Below the pieces are notes generated by a model. That model made no database searches and was not told the DNA's origin. It saw nothing but the letters and a program-made list of their open reading frames with translations. From assembly GCA_012932295.1 (NCBI GenBank), contig JAAONU010000003.1:33590361-33654360 (forward strand): a stretch of DNA of 64,000 nucleotides, read 5' to 3'. Shown piece by piece: positions 38,461 through 49,980 of this stretch (position 1 is the first letter of the stretch; every line of letters begins with the position of its first letter). The DNA is from Cyclina sinensis (Eukaryota; Mollusca; Bivalvia; Venerida; Veneridae). A program made the translations under genes and the position numbers.

Positions 38461-38880
38461 CTGTAACCGTGTTACAAATTGTAATGTATAACGAAGAAAA
38501 AGACTAAACCTACAGTCTGGAGTAAAAGGTTTGGATATATAAAAGATAGTAGCCTAAAAAAATCAGCTATGGGTATGTCTGGTACTTAGACCTTCCATTT
38601 ATAACAGGTTAGGGTAAATAACCGCCATCTGTAGCAAGATCTCAACTTTAAGATATCTTTGTCTCAGTAAGGGGTGTACCTTAGATCCGTTTCTTGCTCA
38701 AGATAGATATCGGTATTGAATTCAAAGTAATCCTGATCTGAAAAAGTTTTAAAGAAACTCAATATTTTATTGTTTTTATTACTGTTTACATGAACAGAAT
38801 GTACAATTACTCAATTAAATTACGTGAAACAACGGGTTTGATAATCAATTAGAAGTTGCGAGTAAAACTTGGGTATTCGT

Positions 38881-38912
38881 TTCTCTCTCTCTCTCTTTTT
38901 CTCTTCTTTTTT
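38881..38912 (+). repeat. (CT)n microsatellite
   Basis: TTCTCTCTCTCTCTC followed by an interrupted CT/T-rich tract. Confidence 0.85.
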
Positions 38913-39894
38913 ACATTTAAGTGCAAGGGTTGCTACTTTCTTGAAACAGATTTTTTTGTTAAATAAACTCAATTATTTTTATTTATCCTATCAAGTAAAT
39001 TCCAACATAACAACATTTGCTTTTCCTGCTATAGAAACAGAATAAATATGAGTTAATTTACATGGTTGTATCTGTTTACCTTGGATAATATTCTCTTCTC
39101 TGCAATCTTGTATTATTGTGCACGTTTTTAATCAAGTGTTTTGTTTTATATTAATAAATACTTGGAAATTGATGTCATGCAAACCTTTCTGCGTCATAAC
39201 TGATAAAAACACAAACTCATTATTAAGGGCAGTGGTGATTAAAGCATGGTAACGTTTGCACATAGATAAAATGTGAGTAAGATACATAGTAACCAGTAAT
39301 GCATTTTATTGATGCTTTCTGGAAAAAAAAGAATATTCAGGCTTTTACACCAGACTTAGCCGTTTATCTGCACTAGCATGGTTTTAATGAATTACATGTA
39401 CTTGACTACAATGACGTAACAAATGATTAAGTTGGTGGAATCTGATGACGAATCTAATTGGACATATCATACGTTATACATGCTTCAAGTATGAATGATA
39501 ACAAAAAGGAATGAATTGTTTCGATGCAGGTTGGTAGAATGTTAAATTGAAAAAAACATGCCATCAACGATTAAGAAATAACTCTCTAAGAACGTAATGT
39601 AGCCTAAAAATGCTATATTACGCATCAATAAGAAAGTAGCCAATGCATGACACATATTCTAAAAAATTATTAATGGTCTCAATAAACCAATAAACCCGAC
39701 ACTTTTTAAACAGAAATATGCACCTATAAGCATTTAAAGAAAAGTCATATTCATTTTAACAACTGAAAAATTCCTGTTACGTTATTTATACGATTTCTGA
39801 CTGTGACTGTGTTTTCAGCATTTACCTTTGCGATAACCTGTCTTTGTCATTTTACTTCTAATATAAGTTTAACTCTAAAGCATTTTTTTTTGCC

Positions 39895-40570
39895 GCCGAA
39901 AGGAGTCATATAGTTTTTGAACAGTCCATCCGTCAGTCTGTCATTCCGTCAGTCCGTCCGTCAGTCCGGGATCCGTCCGAAAACTTTAACATTGGATATA
40001 ACTTCCTTATTAGTAAGTTGATTTACTTCATACTTGGACACAACATCCCTTTGGACAAGACCTTTCCACTGACCTATATTAAATTGACCTTGACCCTTGA
40101 ATTACCTTCACCTTAAAGGTTCAATTGTCCAAAAACTTTAACATTGACCATAACTTTTTTTTAGTAAGTGGATTTACTTCATTCTTGGACACAACATCCC
40201 TTTGGACAAGACCTTCCCGCTGACTTATATTTATTCGACCTTGACCCCTGAATGACCTTCACCTTGAAGATCCAATAGTCCAAAAACATTAACATTGACC
40301 ATAACTTTCTTATTAGTAAGTGGATTTACTTCATACTTAGACACAACATCCCTTTGGACAAGACCTTTCCACTGACCTATATTTATTTGACCTTGACCCG
40401 TGAATGACCTTTACCTTGAAGGTTCAATTGTCCAAAAATTTTAACATTGACCATAACTTTTTTATTAGTAAGTGGTTTTCCTTCATACTTACACACAACA
40501 CCCTTTTAGACAAGACTTTCCCATTTACCTATATTTATTTGACCTTGACCCTTGAATTACTGGTCCTCAG
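39895..40570 (+). mobile_element. Tandem-core non-autonomous element with GTCC/GTCA microsatellite
   Basis: A GTCCGTCAGTCC-type microsatellite (about 39925-39975) precedes about four units of roughly 150 bp. Each contains AACTTTAACATTGACCATAA, ACACAACATCCCTTTGGACA and GACCTTGACCC (repeat phases near 40035, 40183, 40340 and 40490). The array looks truncated at its right end near 40565. Same general architecture as the elements at 34479 and 59405 but with a different core sequence. Confidence 0.8.
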
Positions 40571-41955
40571 CCCAAATCAAAGCACCACTTCGGAGGCATT
40601 GTCAACTGTCAGTGACAGTTCTTGTTCGTTTTTTTCCAGACCAGAATAGCAACATTTTTGTCTTTGATCAACCTGTTTAACTTCAAATACTTTCTTTCAC
40701 GAATATCTTCTTCTTTTGATCATGGCAGTCAGTTGGTTTTTAAATTCTAATTATCTATCTAATTTCCTTCAACAAAAATGCATTTTGTGGAATAATGATT
40801 ATAATGAATAATGATAATTATCATTAAAAAAATGCAAAACGTGCCAACTTATGACAAAATAAACCATAGCAGAAGATTTTTTATAATTGTTTTTCATTTT
40901 GTTCATTTGTCTAAAAATTGTAAAAGGCAAAAAGCTTATTTGGTACGTAATATCTTTATAATAAAATGATAAATTCATACTGATAATAGTTCCCTTGAAC
41001 TTAGTTCGTGTGAACAAGTACAATCAACAGTATGCAGTAGACCACCCGGGAGAAAAGACTTTGGTGATATTTTATCAACATTTAGGGACAGAAAATACTC
41101 ATTTCGCAGAATACATTTAAAGCATTTCTATTCAAAAAACACTCCTTTTTAAAAAACAGTTTCGTTATTCATGTTTCAGTAACGAATTACAGTCCTGTAG
41201 AATTCACAATGTTCTTGCTAAGAAAATAATTCCAGTTCTTGATTAATGTTTATGTTTCGAAATATTTCATACGACTGTCATCTTATTTTTGCTTGCTTTC
41301 ACCGAGGGTATTCCAAAACCGGATTATAGAGAAGTTGTTGGAAGTTCTATATCTGATAGAACATACTTTTTACTTCTTGTATGACTCTACAGATCTAATT
41401 GGTTTAGAATTACATTTGTTGGAACAAACATTTAACTTATCGCAGATTTTTTCTGAATAAACGGATGAGAATGCATTTGCCTGATAGCAATATTTTTACT
41501 GCGAGTGTTGAGACAGTTTGTTAAGACGTGTTTTCCGTTTCAGTGTTAAAAAAAGAAATCTATCAAAAAGTTTTGTCTTTCCCTTATTTTCTCGAATATA
41601 ATTTAATGTGAAAATCTGAAAGATTTAGGATTTATAATTTGCTTTTACTATATCAAGAGTTAACAATAGACAAGATGTCAAGATTTACTCTTGTGCTCTT
41701 GACTTGAGCCATCAATCAACTTCATACTTCTTGTTATTATTTGAAAACGTTGATTTTTATTGTTCAAACAAACACAATTTCCGCTAAGATGTATTGTGAT
41801 GACGTTATATTACTTTTTTGACTCACGTTCGCCAAGTGTATTTATATGTTGAAAAATAAGAAATGTATAAAAGCTGATGATTACATCTGGAGAAAACCTT
41901 GTTCCCGAAGCATGGAACCGCTAAGATATCATAAAATCCATAAAGTCGGCTTCGG
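40571..41955. other. Non-coding sequence, nothing recognised
   Basis: No gene or element supported. A minus-strand Leu-rich frame at 41823-42197 is the antisense of the neighbouring 18-bp repeat. Confidence 0.45.
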
Positions 41956-42288
41956 TAACGGAGCAAGTCCGGGAGGAGCAGTAAGTCTAGGGAGAGCAGT
42001 GAATCTAAGAAGTGCGGTAAATCTAAGAAGTACAGAAAGTCTAAGAAGCACAGCAAGTCCAGGAAAGGCAGGAAACTAGGAAGCACAGTAAGTATAAGAC
42101 GCAGTAAGTCTAAGAAGCGCAGCAAGTAGAAGATAGGTAGCAGGATTAGGAAGCACATTAAGTCTAGGGAGCGCAGTGATCCTATGAAGTGCAGCAAGTC
42201 TAGGAAGCATAGTCAATCCAGGAAGCTCAAAAACTTCAAAAAGTGCAGAAAATCTGGGAAAGAAAAAGCGACGCAAGTCTTAGTTAGT
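41956..42288 (+). repeat. Degenerate 18-bp repeat encoding a Lys/Arg/Ser-rich frame
   Basis: About 17 diverged copies of an 18-bp unit, AAGTCTAAGAAGCGCAGC, run through this block. In the plus frame of 41956 it reads as K-S-K-K-R-S-type repeats for about 110 codons with a single internal stop (42128-42130) and no ATG at the front. Such composition occurs in protamine-like sperm proteins, RS domains and nucleic-acid-binding Gag tails. The block lies about 0.8 kb upstream of a Gypsy-like remnant, so it may be part of that element. A decayed gene fragment is the alternative. Function unknown. Confidence 0.6.
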
Positions 42289-43059
42289 AGCTAATCCAGT
42301 TGGCCGTCGAGTATTTAACCAACTAGTGAAGATAGTTAGTGAACTTTCCACTTGACTCTAGATTCAAGTGGATATTTGTTGTAGGTAAAGGATAAAGTGT
42401 TGTTAATAATGCTTTCAGTTTGCAACGTGGCCAGTATCTAAAAGTCGTCAGACTATAGTTCAGTTAAAAGCTTATAACTGAATATTGTTGTAGAAAGACA
42501 ATAAAAGGGCTTATAGATGCAAATAGTTTATGTATTAAAGGATTTTTCTGTCGGAAAAAATACCTAGTAACACATTCCATCATTGATAATAACACGCTAC
42601 TCTTCTTTTATAATGAATCAGTGATCTTAAAAAATAACTATTTTGTCATGAAAACGTCTAACTTAACATCCTCTGGTCATTCTGTTTACTGATTCTAAAT
42701 TAAATATATTAAGGCGTTAAACGAATAAATCAAGACCATCTAAAATGACACTTTCTTATAATGATGATATACTAACGCAGACATTCAGACTGACTTCTAC
42801 ACCTGCCTTGCCACTCTTCTGTATGACCGCTAGAAAGAAGTTCCAAATTTATAGTGCGTGAAATGGCAGGTGTAAAGTGTACAAATGAGATTCTCAGTGA
42901 TTTAATGATAAGAGAGCGATATATTTATCATAATTCCTTAAAGAGAGAGCACCAAATAGATGGAGAAGGTCATCACACATCATGAGGCCCACGGGGGAAG
43001 AGTGTATTCGTGTAAGATGACAAGAAAGGTGCACATGTGACCAAATGAAGAAAGAGCTA
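42289..43059. other. Sequence between the basic repeat and the Gypsy-like remnant
   Basis: No feature recognised; possibly decayed Gag sequence, but no motif can be shown. Confidence 0.35.
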
Positions 43060-43880
43060 CGTCAAATTCCACTGCAGCACCCCTACCAAGACAAGCTGGA
43101 GAAAGAAGAAAAGAAAGGGTGAGTTTAATCTACAGCCGAAAAGGCCATAAAGCAGAATGCAGAGGACTGACAGAAAAATTTCCGCTGCATGCACACACTT
43201 CAGAGTACAGTAATCTAAAGAGAACTTTACCAAAAATGGAAAACTGACATTTGCTAATGGATACTCACTCGCCATAGTTTCAACGAGTTGAACTCTAGAG
43301 ATGCTAAATGGTGAGCTAAAATTGAGATCTTAGAAAGTTTGTAGCACATATGTGAGAGTGTTAAGGGACACCGTTTGCGAACTGACTAACGAAGAAAGTT
43401 GGTCAGGGAAGACCAGTTCTTCGAGAAGCAAATCGTCATAATTTTAGTTGATGGGGAAGTAAAAGTCGTTCCTTTTACCAAGACTGATGTTGGTACTCCT
43501 TATCATACCTGTGTGATAAAATCAATGGTACAAAAGTTCTTTATCTGCGATCTTGTCTTAGGAAATATACCAAGTTTATCAGACCAACCAAGCACGGCCT
43601 GTCGAGAAGAAAACACAAGAGTAGCTTCAGCAGTAATAATTAGGGCACAGCAGAAGCGGACAGAACAGCTTTTGAAAACACTAGAGGGATTGATTAGATG
43701 AACGCATAAATGGAGAATTAGAAAGTATGCTGTAGAAGGTGTGTCAAGAAAGACCGAGAAACTAGCTGCTGTTATTTTTGTCTATAGAGTAATCCTAACA
43801 GCCAGTATGGGATTTTCACCAGAAAGCGTCGACAATCCAGGAAGCGTAGCAAATACAGAAAGCGCTGCAAGTTTAAGTAG
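43060..43880 (+). pseudogene. Ty3/Gypsy-like gag-protease remnant (probable)
   Basis: Two marks of an LTR retrotransposon lie in order but in different frames. At about 43128-43170 SRKGHKAECRG looks like the second half of a Gag zinc knuckle, with the first two Cys positions lost. At 43399-43701 an open frame of 100 codons contains TPYHTCVIKS, ICDLVLGNIPS and ASAVIIRAQQKR, which resembles the stretch just after the aspartic protease in Gypsy elements (a DLVIGNI motif, then a TRAQ-type motif). A short basic run (43818-43880) ends at a stop. Reverse transcriptase, integrase and LTRs were not found. The clade is inferred from these short motifs only. Confidence 0.5.
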
Positions 43881-46800
43881 CGCAGCAAACACACGCCATC
43901 CATTATTGTACCGATTAGTAATAAATAGTCTCTTTTGCCGGTAACATCTCACAATGCAATGATTGAGAGGTCTGAAATGTCACTGACAACCTGTCAGAGA
44001 GGTCAGTCTAGACTTCCCTGACAATAAAAGAGATTTCTGTACTTAGAATTCTCTGTCTTTATAAAGTCACTAAATATTTCCTCTAAAATGAATCAGAAAC
44101 CGGAGGAAAAGTAGTAGGGTTTTTTTGTTGACGTTTTTCTTTTCTTTTTTTTTAAACTTCAAGAAAATTATTTACAAAAATATTAGAAAAAATGTTGACA
44201 TAAATATATCTAGAAATAAGGTCTATTAACCGTAATATTTTACAAGAATGATTATTAATAGTCATTCACTGTTCAGGCACGTTTTTCTGTAATATTGCAA
44301 TCACATGGCTTTCGGATTAAGAATCATTCAATGTTTTTGTTTGGTTTTGTCTTATTCTTATTAAGGAAAAATTTCATAAATGAAACTCCGTGGTTGCATT
44401 TGTGTCAAAGCTGAAAAAACTGAAACAACGAGAACAAAATCAAGGGCAAGCCCTTAATATCATGTTGATATGATGCATGGCATTTCATACCTGAGTAATG
44501 CTTTCAATATGCTCTAACAAAAATTGTTCTACTTGTAGTATGGCAAACACGTGTTTTGATTGGTCAAATATGCAACAGTCTCTGTTTCAAGCTTACAGGT
44601 AGGCAGAACCATTTCGTGACAGGAGTGCTTGGTTCTAGATCAAGTGAAGTAAATAGAGGCAAACAGGTATATTTTCCATTATTTAAGAATCATCTTTTCT
44701 CAAAGCTTGTGGTTTAAATCATAGGCTGCATTGTTTTGATCACAAAAATCGAGACATTTGATACCACGTTGCAAAAAGGGCTTATCATGCACAATGCAAG
44801 AAACAGCGTCATGACCTTGAATGCAAACCACAGCGGTCAACAGCATTAAATTTCATTAAAAACTTTATGGGGGATTCTTTGTGGATTTCGATTTAAAAAA
44901 ATAAGAATATTTCAAAGACAGTCTTTTACCTCTTCTCTTTTCCTGTACGAGAATTATCTAGAATTTCTAAACTGGCGTCATACTCTACGCTGATGGAAAG
45001 AGGTATTTTTCGTTAAAAAGAAGTGTGTATTTGTTCAGTGGTAACAAAATTCATATTCTAAAATTTACATTGAATATTTTAAAAATAAGTTATTTAGCAA
45101 ACTGTTTAAGTTATTATTTAAAGGGGTCAAACTCATTCATATTTATCTTTAGTCACCCTATCATAATCATAAGCAGATTCTTCACAGAAAGTCTTTCAGT
45201 TAAAGTTCAAATATTAAGAAATAAAAAGCTAACATTTTGTAAATTATTACTATTTCTTATCGGTAGATAAAAACGTTTTGTATGTTGTTCTTAAAGTATC
45301 TATTTATACACTAATCTATTATAAACGGTATACGATGTATAGCGTTATCTACTCGCACAGATAGAGTAAAAATTCTTGCAACAAAAGTTTGTGTTGTCTT
45401 AAGATTTCAGATAGTCTTAGTACTGATATAATAAGTATTATGTAATACTATGTTATGATGCTCTTAACTAGGATAATACCAGTCACTTATGCTATAAGTA
45501 ATTTTAAATATTCTATGCTTCAAATACTTTTATTGAAGAACAAATATTGTGTAATATACTTTTATAAAGCATAATACCATTAAGTTGTGCTTTAAGTATC
45601 TTTAAGTATCTTTAAGTACCTTTAAGTATTATACTCCAGTCAGTATTGTACTTCACAGAAATACCATTTACTGGGTACAGCATTGTGCATTACACAGGGG
45701 CTTAATATAAACGTAATATTAAAGTTTACTAATGTATTATTCTTTGCGAACAGCTGTCATTTATTTATTATTCATGTATTGTCTCATGGGTCTATGACCT
45801 ATTGGTTTTCATTTAATAATCTTTGAAACTTTGAAAGTTTTTAAAGCCAATAAAGATTAAGTTAGGAAATTTTCATTTTATTTATATGAAATAAGCTTTG
45901 GAACTAGTACTCTTCAAGTGGACCGGTGAAAGATAACCAATACATCAGAAAAAAACCCACAAAATACTAACAAATTTATGGAACCCAAACTATGATTTGC
46001 AAACATTTCCAGCTATGAGAAACATGTATTCAACAGGGAAAAAGACACTTGTTATACAAAGAATCCTAAATGTCTTGAATAAAACTCATTTAGGATATGT
46101 AAACAGCACCCTGGTCTATGAATTATTTCTGATAATAACTTGTCTGAATGTTCACACACTATCTACACATAAACAAGTAGTCTTCGTACGAGTAAAGAAT
46201 TAATTGGCATCGAAAAATCTGGAGTCAGTAAAAATAGTTTGCCATCAATTTAAACAACAATCATCCTGTCACGTGATGTAAAATCAGGCATTTATACTGT
46301 CAGACGGAAACGAAGTAACTGGTTGGAAATTTCAGTTTGATTCTTAAAGCAAAACAAACCCTTTTGGTCATGTCAACTATAATTTTCTACTTCATTTCTT
46401 AGCTTTAAGTGCTTATGTTCCAATTTTATCATGTACTTTCATTTAAGCATGAGCAAAGGTTGATGTATGGCTCAAGCTTTTACATTGAAGTTTCAGTCAG
46501 TTTTTGGTTTGAGACATCTATTTGCATATTTCAAAAAAGCACAGCAAAAAGGTATTATATAAATTGATGGTGGGTGAGTTTCATTCAGAGATTTAGATAA
46601 TAATCCTACGAAAGACAGTGTGATCATTTTTAAGCTTCTACATAATTTTTTTCTTCTTCTGAGAATTGATCTCTCACATTGGTTGTGCCAATCCACTTCA
46701 CTTCGAACTAGTGTAAACCTGTTAAGATAATAAACAGTTATACGTTAGGCACTTCACTGTCTTCTGCTTCTTTTGTATTGCATTTATTTCATCTCTAATT

Positions 46801-47400
46801 TCTTTCGTAGATTGTATGTAAGAAAATAAATAAGCTTGATTCGCCTTTCATCAGAACTGTTCCTGAAACTTTTCAACAGCCATAACATTCCTTCATAAGT
46901 AATATGTTCCGAAAACTTTGACAAAACTCTCATGGGATGCCATTAAAATGCAATTTAACCTTCTATTCAAAACTTGATCCACTTTATTCTGCTCAAGATT
47001 CTTCAAATAAGCGAGAAAAACATGAAATCATGATGAGATTTTATTTTCCTCGAACTAAATTTGATATTCTGGCTTGTTAATTTACATCCGTCTGACGGTA
47101 TATTTCACTTTATTTGTAGTGACGCAATGCCTCAGATTCAATAAGGGGAATTGAAGGCTTCCATACGTTTATCTTGTTAGCTTGCCATTTGATTTTATCA
47201 AATAGATAATATGAAGAAATTAAGATATACCAATCGTTGTTAGTTTTAAATATAAGTTTCGTTGGCAGTCGCCATTTTCTGATTGAACTTTGTTTAATTA
47301 AAAAAATATTTCCTGGTAGGGTGTATTTCTTTGCTATTAAAACTTGAATTACCGATTAGAAAATGAAATGTAAATATGTGTATTTACATTGACTTTATTT
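43881..47400. other. Long non-coding stretch
   Basis: About 3.5 kb without a recognised gene. A short run of ~10-bp repeats (CTTTAAGTAT) lies at about 45590-45640. Confidence 0.45.
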
Positions 47401-47546
47401 TGAATCTTGCTGAAAAGGCAACTGTAGTTTGAATCTTGCTGCAAGGGCAACTGTAGTTTGTATCTTGCTGCAAGGGCAACTGTAGTTTGAATCTGGCTGC
47501 AAGGGCAACTGTAGTTTGAATCTTGCTGCAAGGGCATCTGTAGTTT
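47401..47546 (+). repeat. 29-bp tandem repeat, 5 copies
   Basis: Five 29-bp units contain CTTGCTGCAAGGGCAACTG; CTGTAGTTT recurs at 47422, 47451, 47480 and onward every 29 bp. Only a few substitutions separate units, so the array is young. The minus-strand frame across it is a by-product. Confidence 0.92.
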
Positions 47547-48899
47547 AGCTTGTGTAAACATCGCTTCTTACTTATGTTAAAAACTTAACACGAACTTGAA
47601 TGTAAAATTGATATTATGGACGAAAGCTTTAAAAGAGTAACCTTTGCGTTTTTAATAACCAGGCTAATACATTTGAACAAATCTGGGTCTTTTACACATA
47701 ATTTTTGCACGCAGGACTTTGGTATTTTAATTAGATCGTATATTTTATATTTAAATTTTTGTTCATACTGGTCACTGATCATCGGATTTTTCTTCCAACC
47801 GATAATGAGTTATGATTTTTTCAAAAACCAATAATATCTATATGATCAGGAGAAGCAGACTTTACTCAGTTATATGACCTGTACACTAGTACCGGTATTA
47901 ATGATTAGAAATATCTCTGAGATCAACAGCAGATTTTGACAGTCGGCTAAAATAACCCTTAGCTAAATCCGATATAGATGACAGTTAGAAATTGTAAATT
48001 TTTATACGCTATTATGTTGTTTTTTTTCATTTATTTTACTATCAACTCCGTTAATGAAAACGTGTATAGTGTCTCTTCTCTATTCATGTAACATTATGTC
48101 TTTTATCAAAATAATCTCAAGAGAATTATTTTCAAATACTTTTTTGAAGTATTAAGCAAGCAATATTCTTTGAATAATGGAAAAGTAGTTCTTGTTCCAT
48201 GTTTGTCAAAACCCCTCTGATCAATAAATTGCAGAGGTTTTGTCGTTTCTGTAGTGTTAATCCGAATTCATTATAATAAGCAAGTCCCAAAGGCACCAGA
48301 TACTAATGGTGTTGTTTCCATTGAAATTTCAATACCATTTATTTAATGTGTTGCCACAGTGTTTTGGGCGAACACTGGCAGCAATATGCTTTCCACTAAC
48401 AATGTCAGTTTACTTTAAGTATAGATTTTCTGACAGTTCCAATATATCGCTTTCGTTAGGATGCAGTTGGCATCGAGTAGTCTTCATTAAAACTGAGTAA
48501 AAAGGTACAATACAATAGTTGGCTACTAATCTTACAAATGGTTTGGAGTTGCATGATTAGCTTTCAAAAAAATAAGGAAATTCATATTCAGTGTCACAAA
48601 CACAAATGTACATAAATATATATAAATATATAAAAATAATACATACTAAGAAACAGTCGAATTTCTTATCAGTACATATCAGTGCGTTTTGGAAAAGCTT
48701 CTTTAAGAACTTGAGAAACTTCAAAGTTGCAAACTTATGCCTATTAGGCAATGACAGTGACAAGAAATATTGATATCAAAAACCGGAATATAATGTGCAG
48801 CACAACAAAAAATGTTACTCAGTTTCTATCGGGTTTTTGATTACAACATTTACCTTAACGTTTTTCTATACTTAAGCTATTAAACCGTCCTACCTCTAT
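47547..48899. other. Non-coding sequence, nothing recognised
   Basis: AT-rich; overlapping short frames on both strands near 47600 and 48600 carry no motif. Confidence 0.4.
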
Positions 48900-49980
48900 T
48901 TCAAGAGAATGTATCATTTTAATCGTGAAAAATATTCTTTTAAATACAGTATTATACATAATAGTTCAGCTTTATTATATTGGCAGATGCAAGACATTGT
49001 TATATATTATGATCACGAAGGCGTCTATTATAATACTCAACACTTACATCAAAGTCTGTTAAAAAATAAGAAAATCCTCAGTTTTCGATTAGTGTGTCCA
49101 ACTTTTACTACTCATGTCGTTAGATTGTTCCAAATTTGTTGCATGAATAGATGATTTGCACTCGCAGTTGTTTTTCTATTTTCCTTTTTATGCTGAACTT
49201 AATTGCCCTTTCTCTAACTAGTAAAGTAAAAGGAAATCGACAAATTTCACCTGGAACTGCTTCTACTTGGGTTGATCTCCGAACACCTAATACATGCTTA
49301 CAAAATTTGATAAGTAGCGTACCAACTTCTTTAATTGAATGCATTCCATACTTTTGAACCATATAATAAAATAGGTACACATATGCAATCAAAAATATAC
49401 AATTTTGTTTTAATATTTAAAGGAACTACATCAAACAAGGACATAAGATTATGGTAAGCTTTTAAAGCTTCATCTGATAAAGCAGAGACAGCACTAGCCA
49501 TAATACCTGTATATGTAAACTTAACCACTAAATTCGTGAAACTATCAACTTCCTCGATTTTTTCACCATAAATATAGAAATCAATATTATTAACCTGTTA
49601 TTGTTTTTAAAGTACACATATTTTAGTTTTATCAGCATTTATTTTTTTACCCCTACATCGTTGAATATTTATAAAAATGATCTGTCTTTTCAAAATAGTA
49701 GGATCTGTTGTAAATATCTCAATAACATCAGCGTACAAGATTATATACACAGAAAGTAAAAGGAAATCATTCTCCGTTAATGTTTTCAGGATTATATCTT
49801 TTACAATATCATCTATAAAAATATTAAAACTAGAGGAGATAATGGTTCTCCTTGTTTCACACCAAGTGCTACGTAAAATCACCGTCAAATTTGAACAAAG
49901 TTTAACACAAGATTTTAACAATTATTATAACATTATGTATCATTACAACATACTGCCTTGATCATGGTTATCATTTAACA
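48900..49980 (-). pseudogene. Non-LTR retrotransposon reverse transcriptase remnant
   Basis: Reading the minus strand from 49921: FNIFIDDI (RT palm, about 49830), LYADV (the catalytic YADD motif with its second Asp lost, about 49735), INADKTKICVL (about 49610-49640), then GIMASAVSALSDEALKAYHN and VPILLYGSKVWNAFN (49331-49500), KFCKHVLGVRR and GEICRFPFTL (49200-49310), and a decayed tail to about 48900. The order is that of a LINE ORF2 C-terminal half. Several stops and frame changes split it, so it is dead. Its tail matches the family at 23850 and 55690. Confidence 0.85.

Noticed and set aside
41823..42197. Leu/Phe-rich minus-strand frame that looks like membrane segments
   Set aside because: It is the antisense of the Lys/Arg/Ser-encoding 18-bp repeat (TTC/CTT complement of AAG/GAA).
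45025..45270. 81-codon plus-strand frame with hydrophobic stretches
   Set aside because: AT-rich chance frame without motif, splice support or neighbours; the same applies to most other short frames beyond 10.7 kb.
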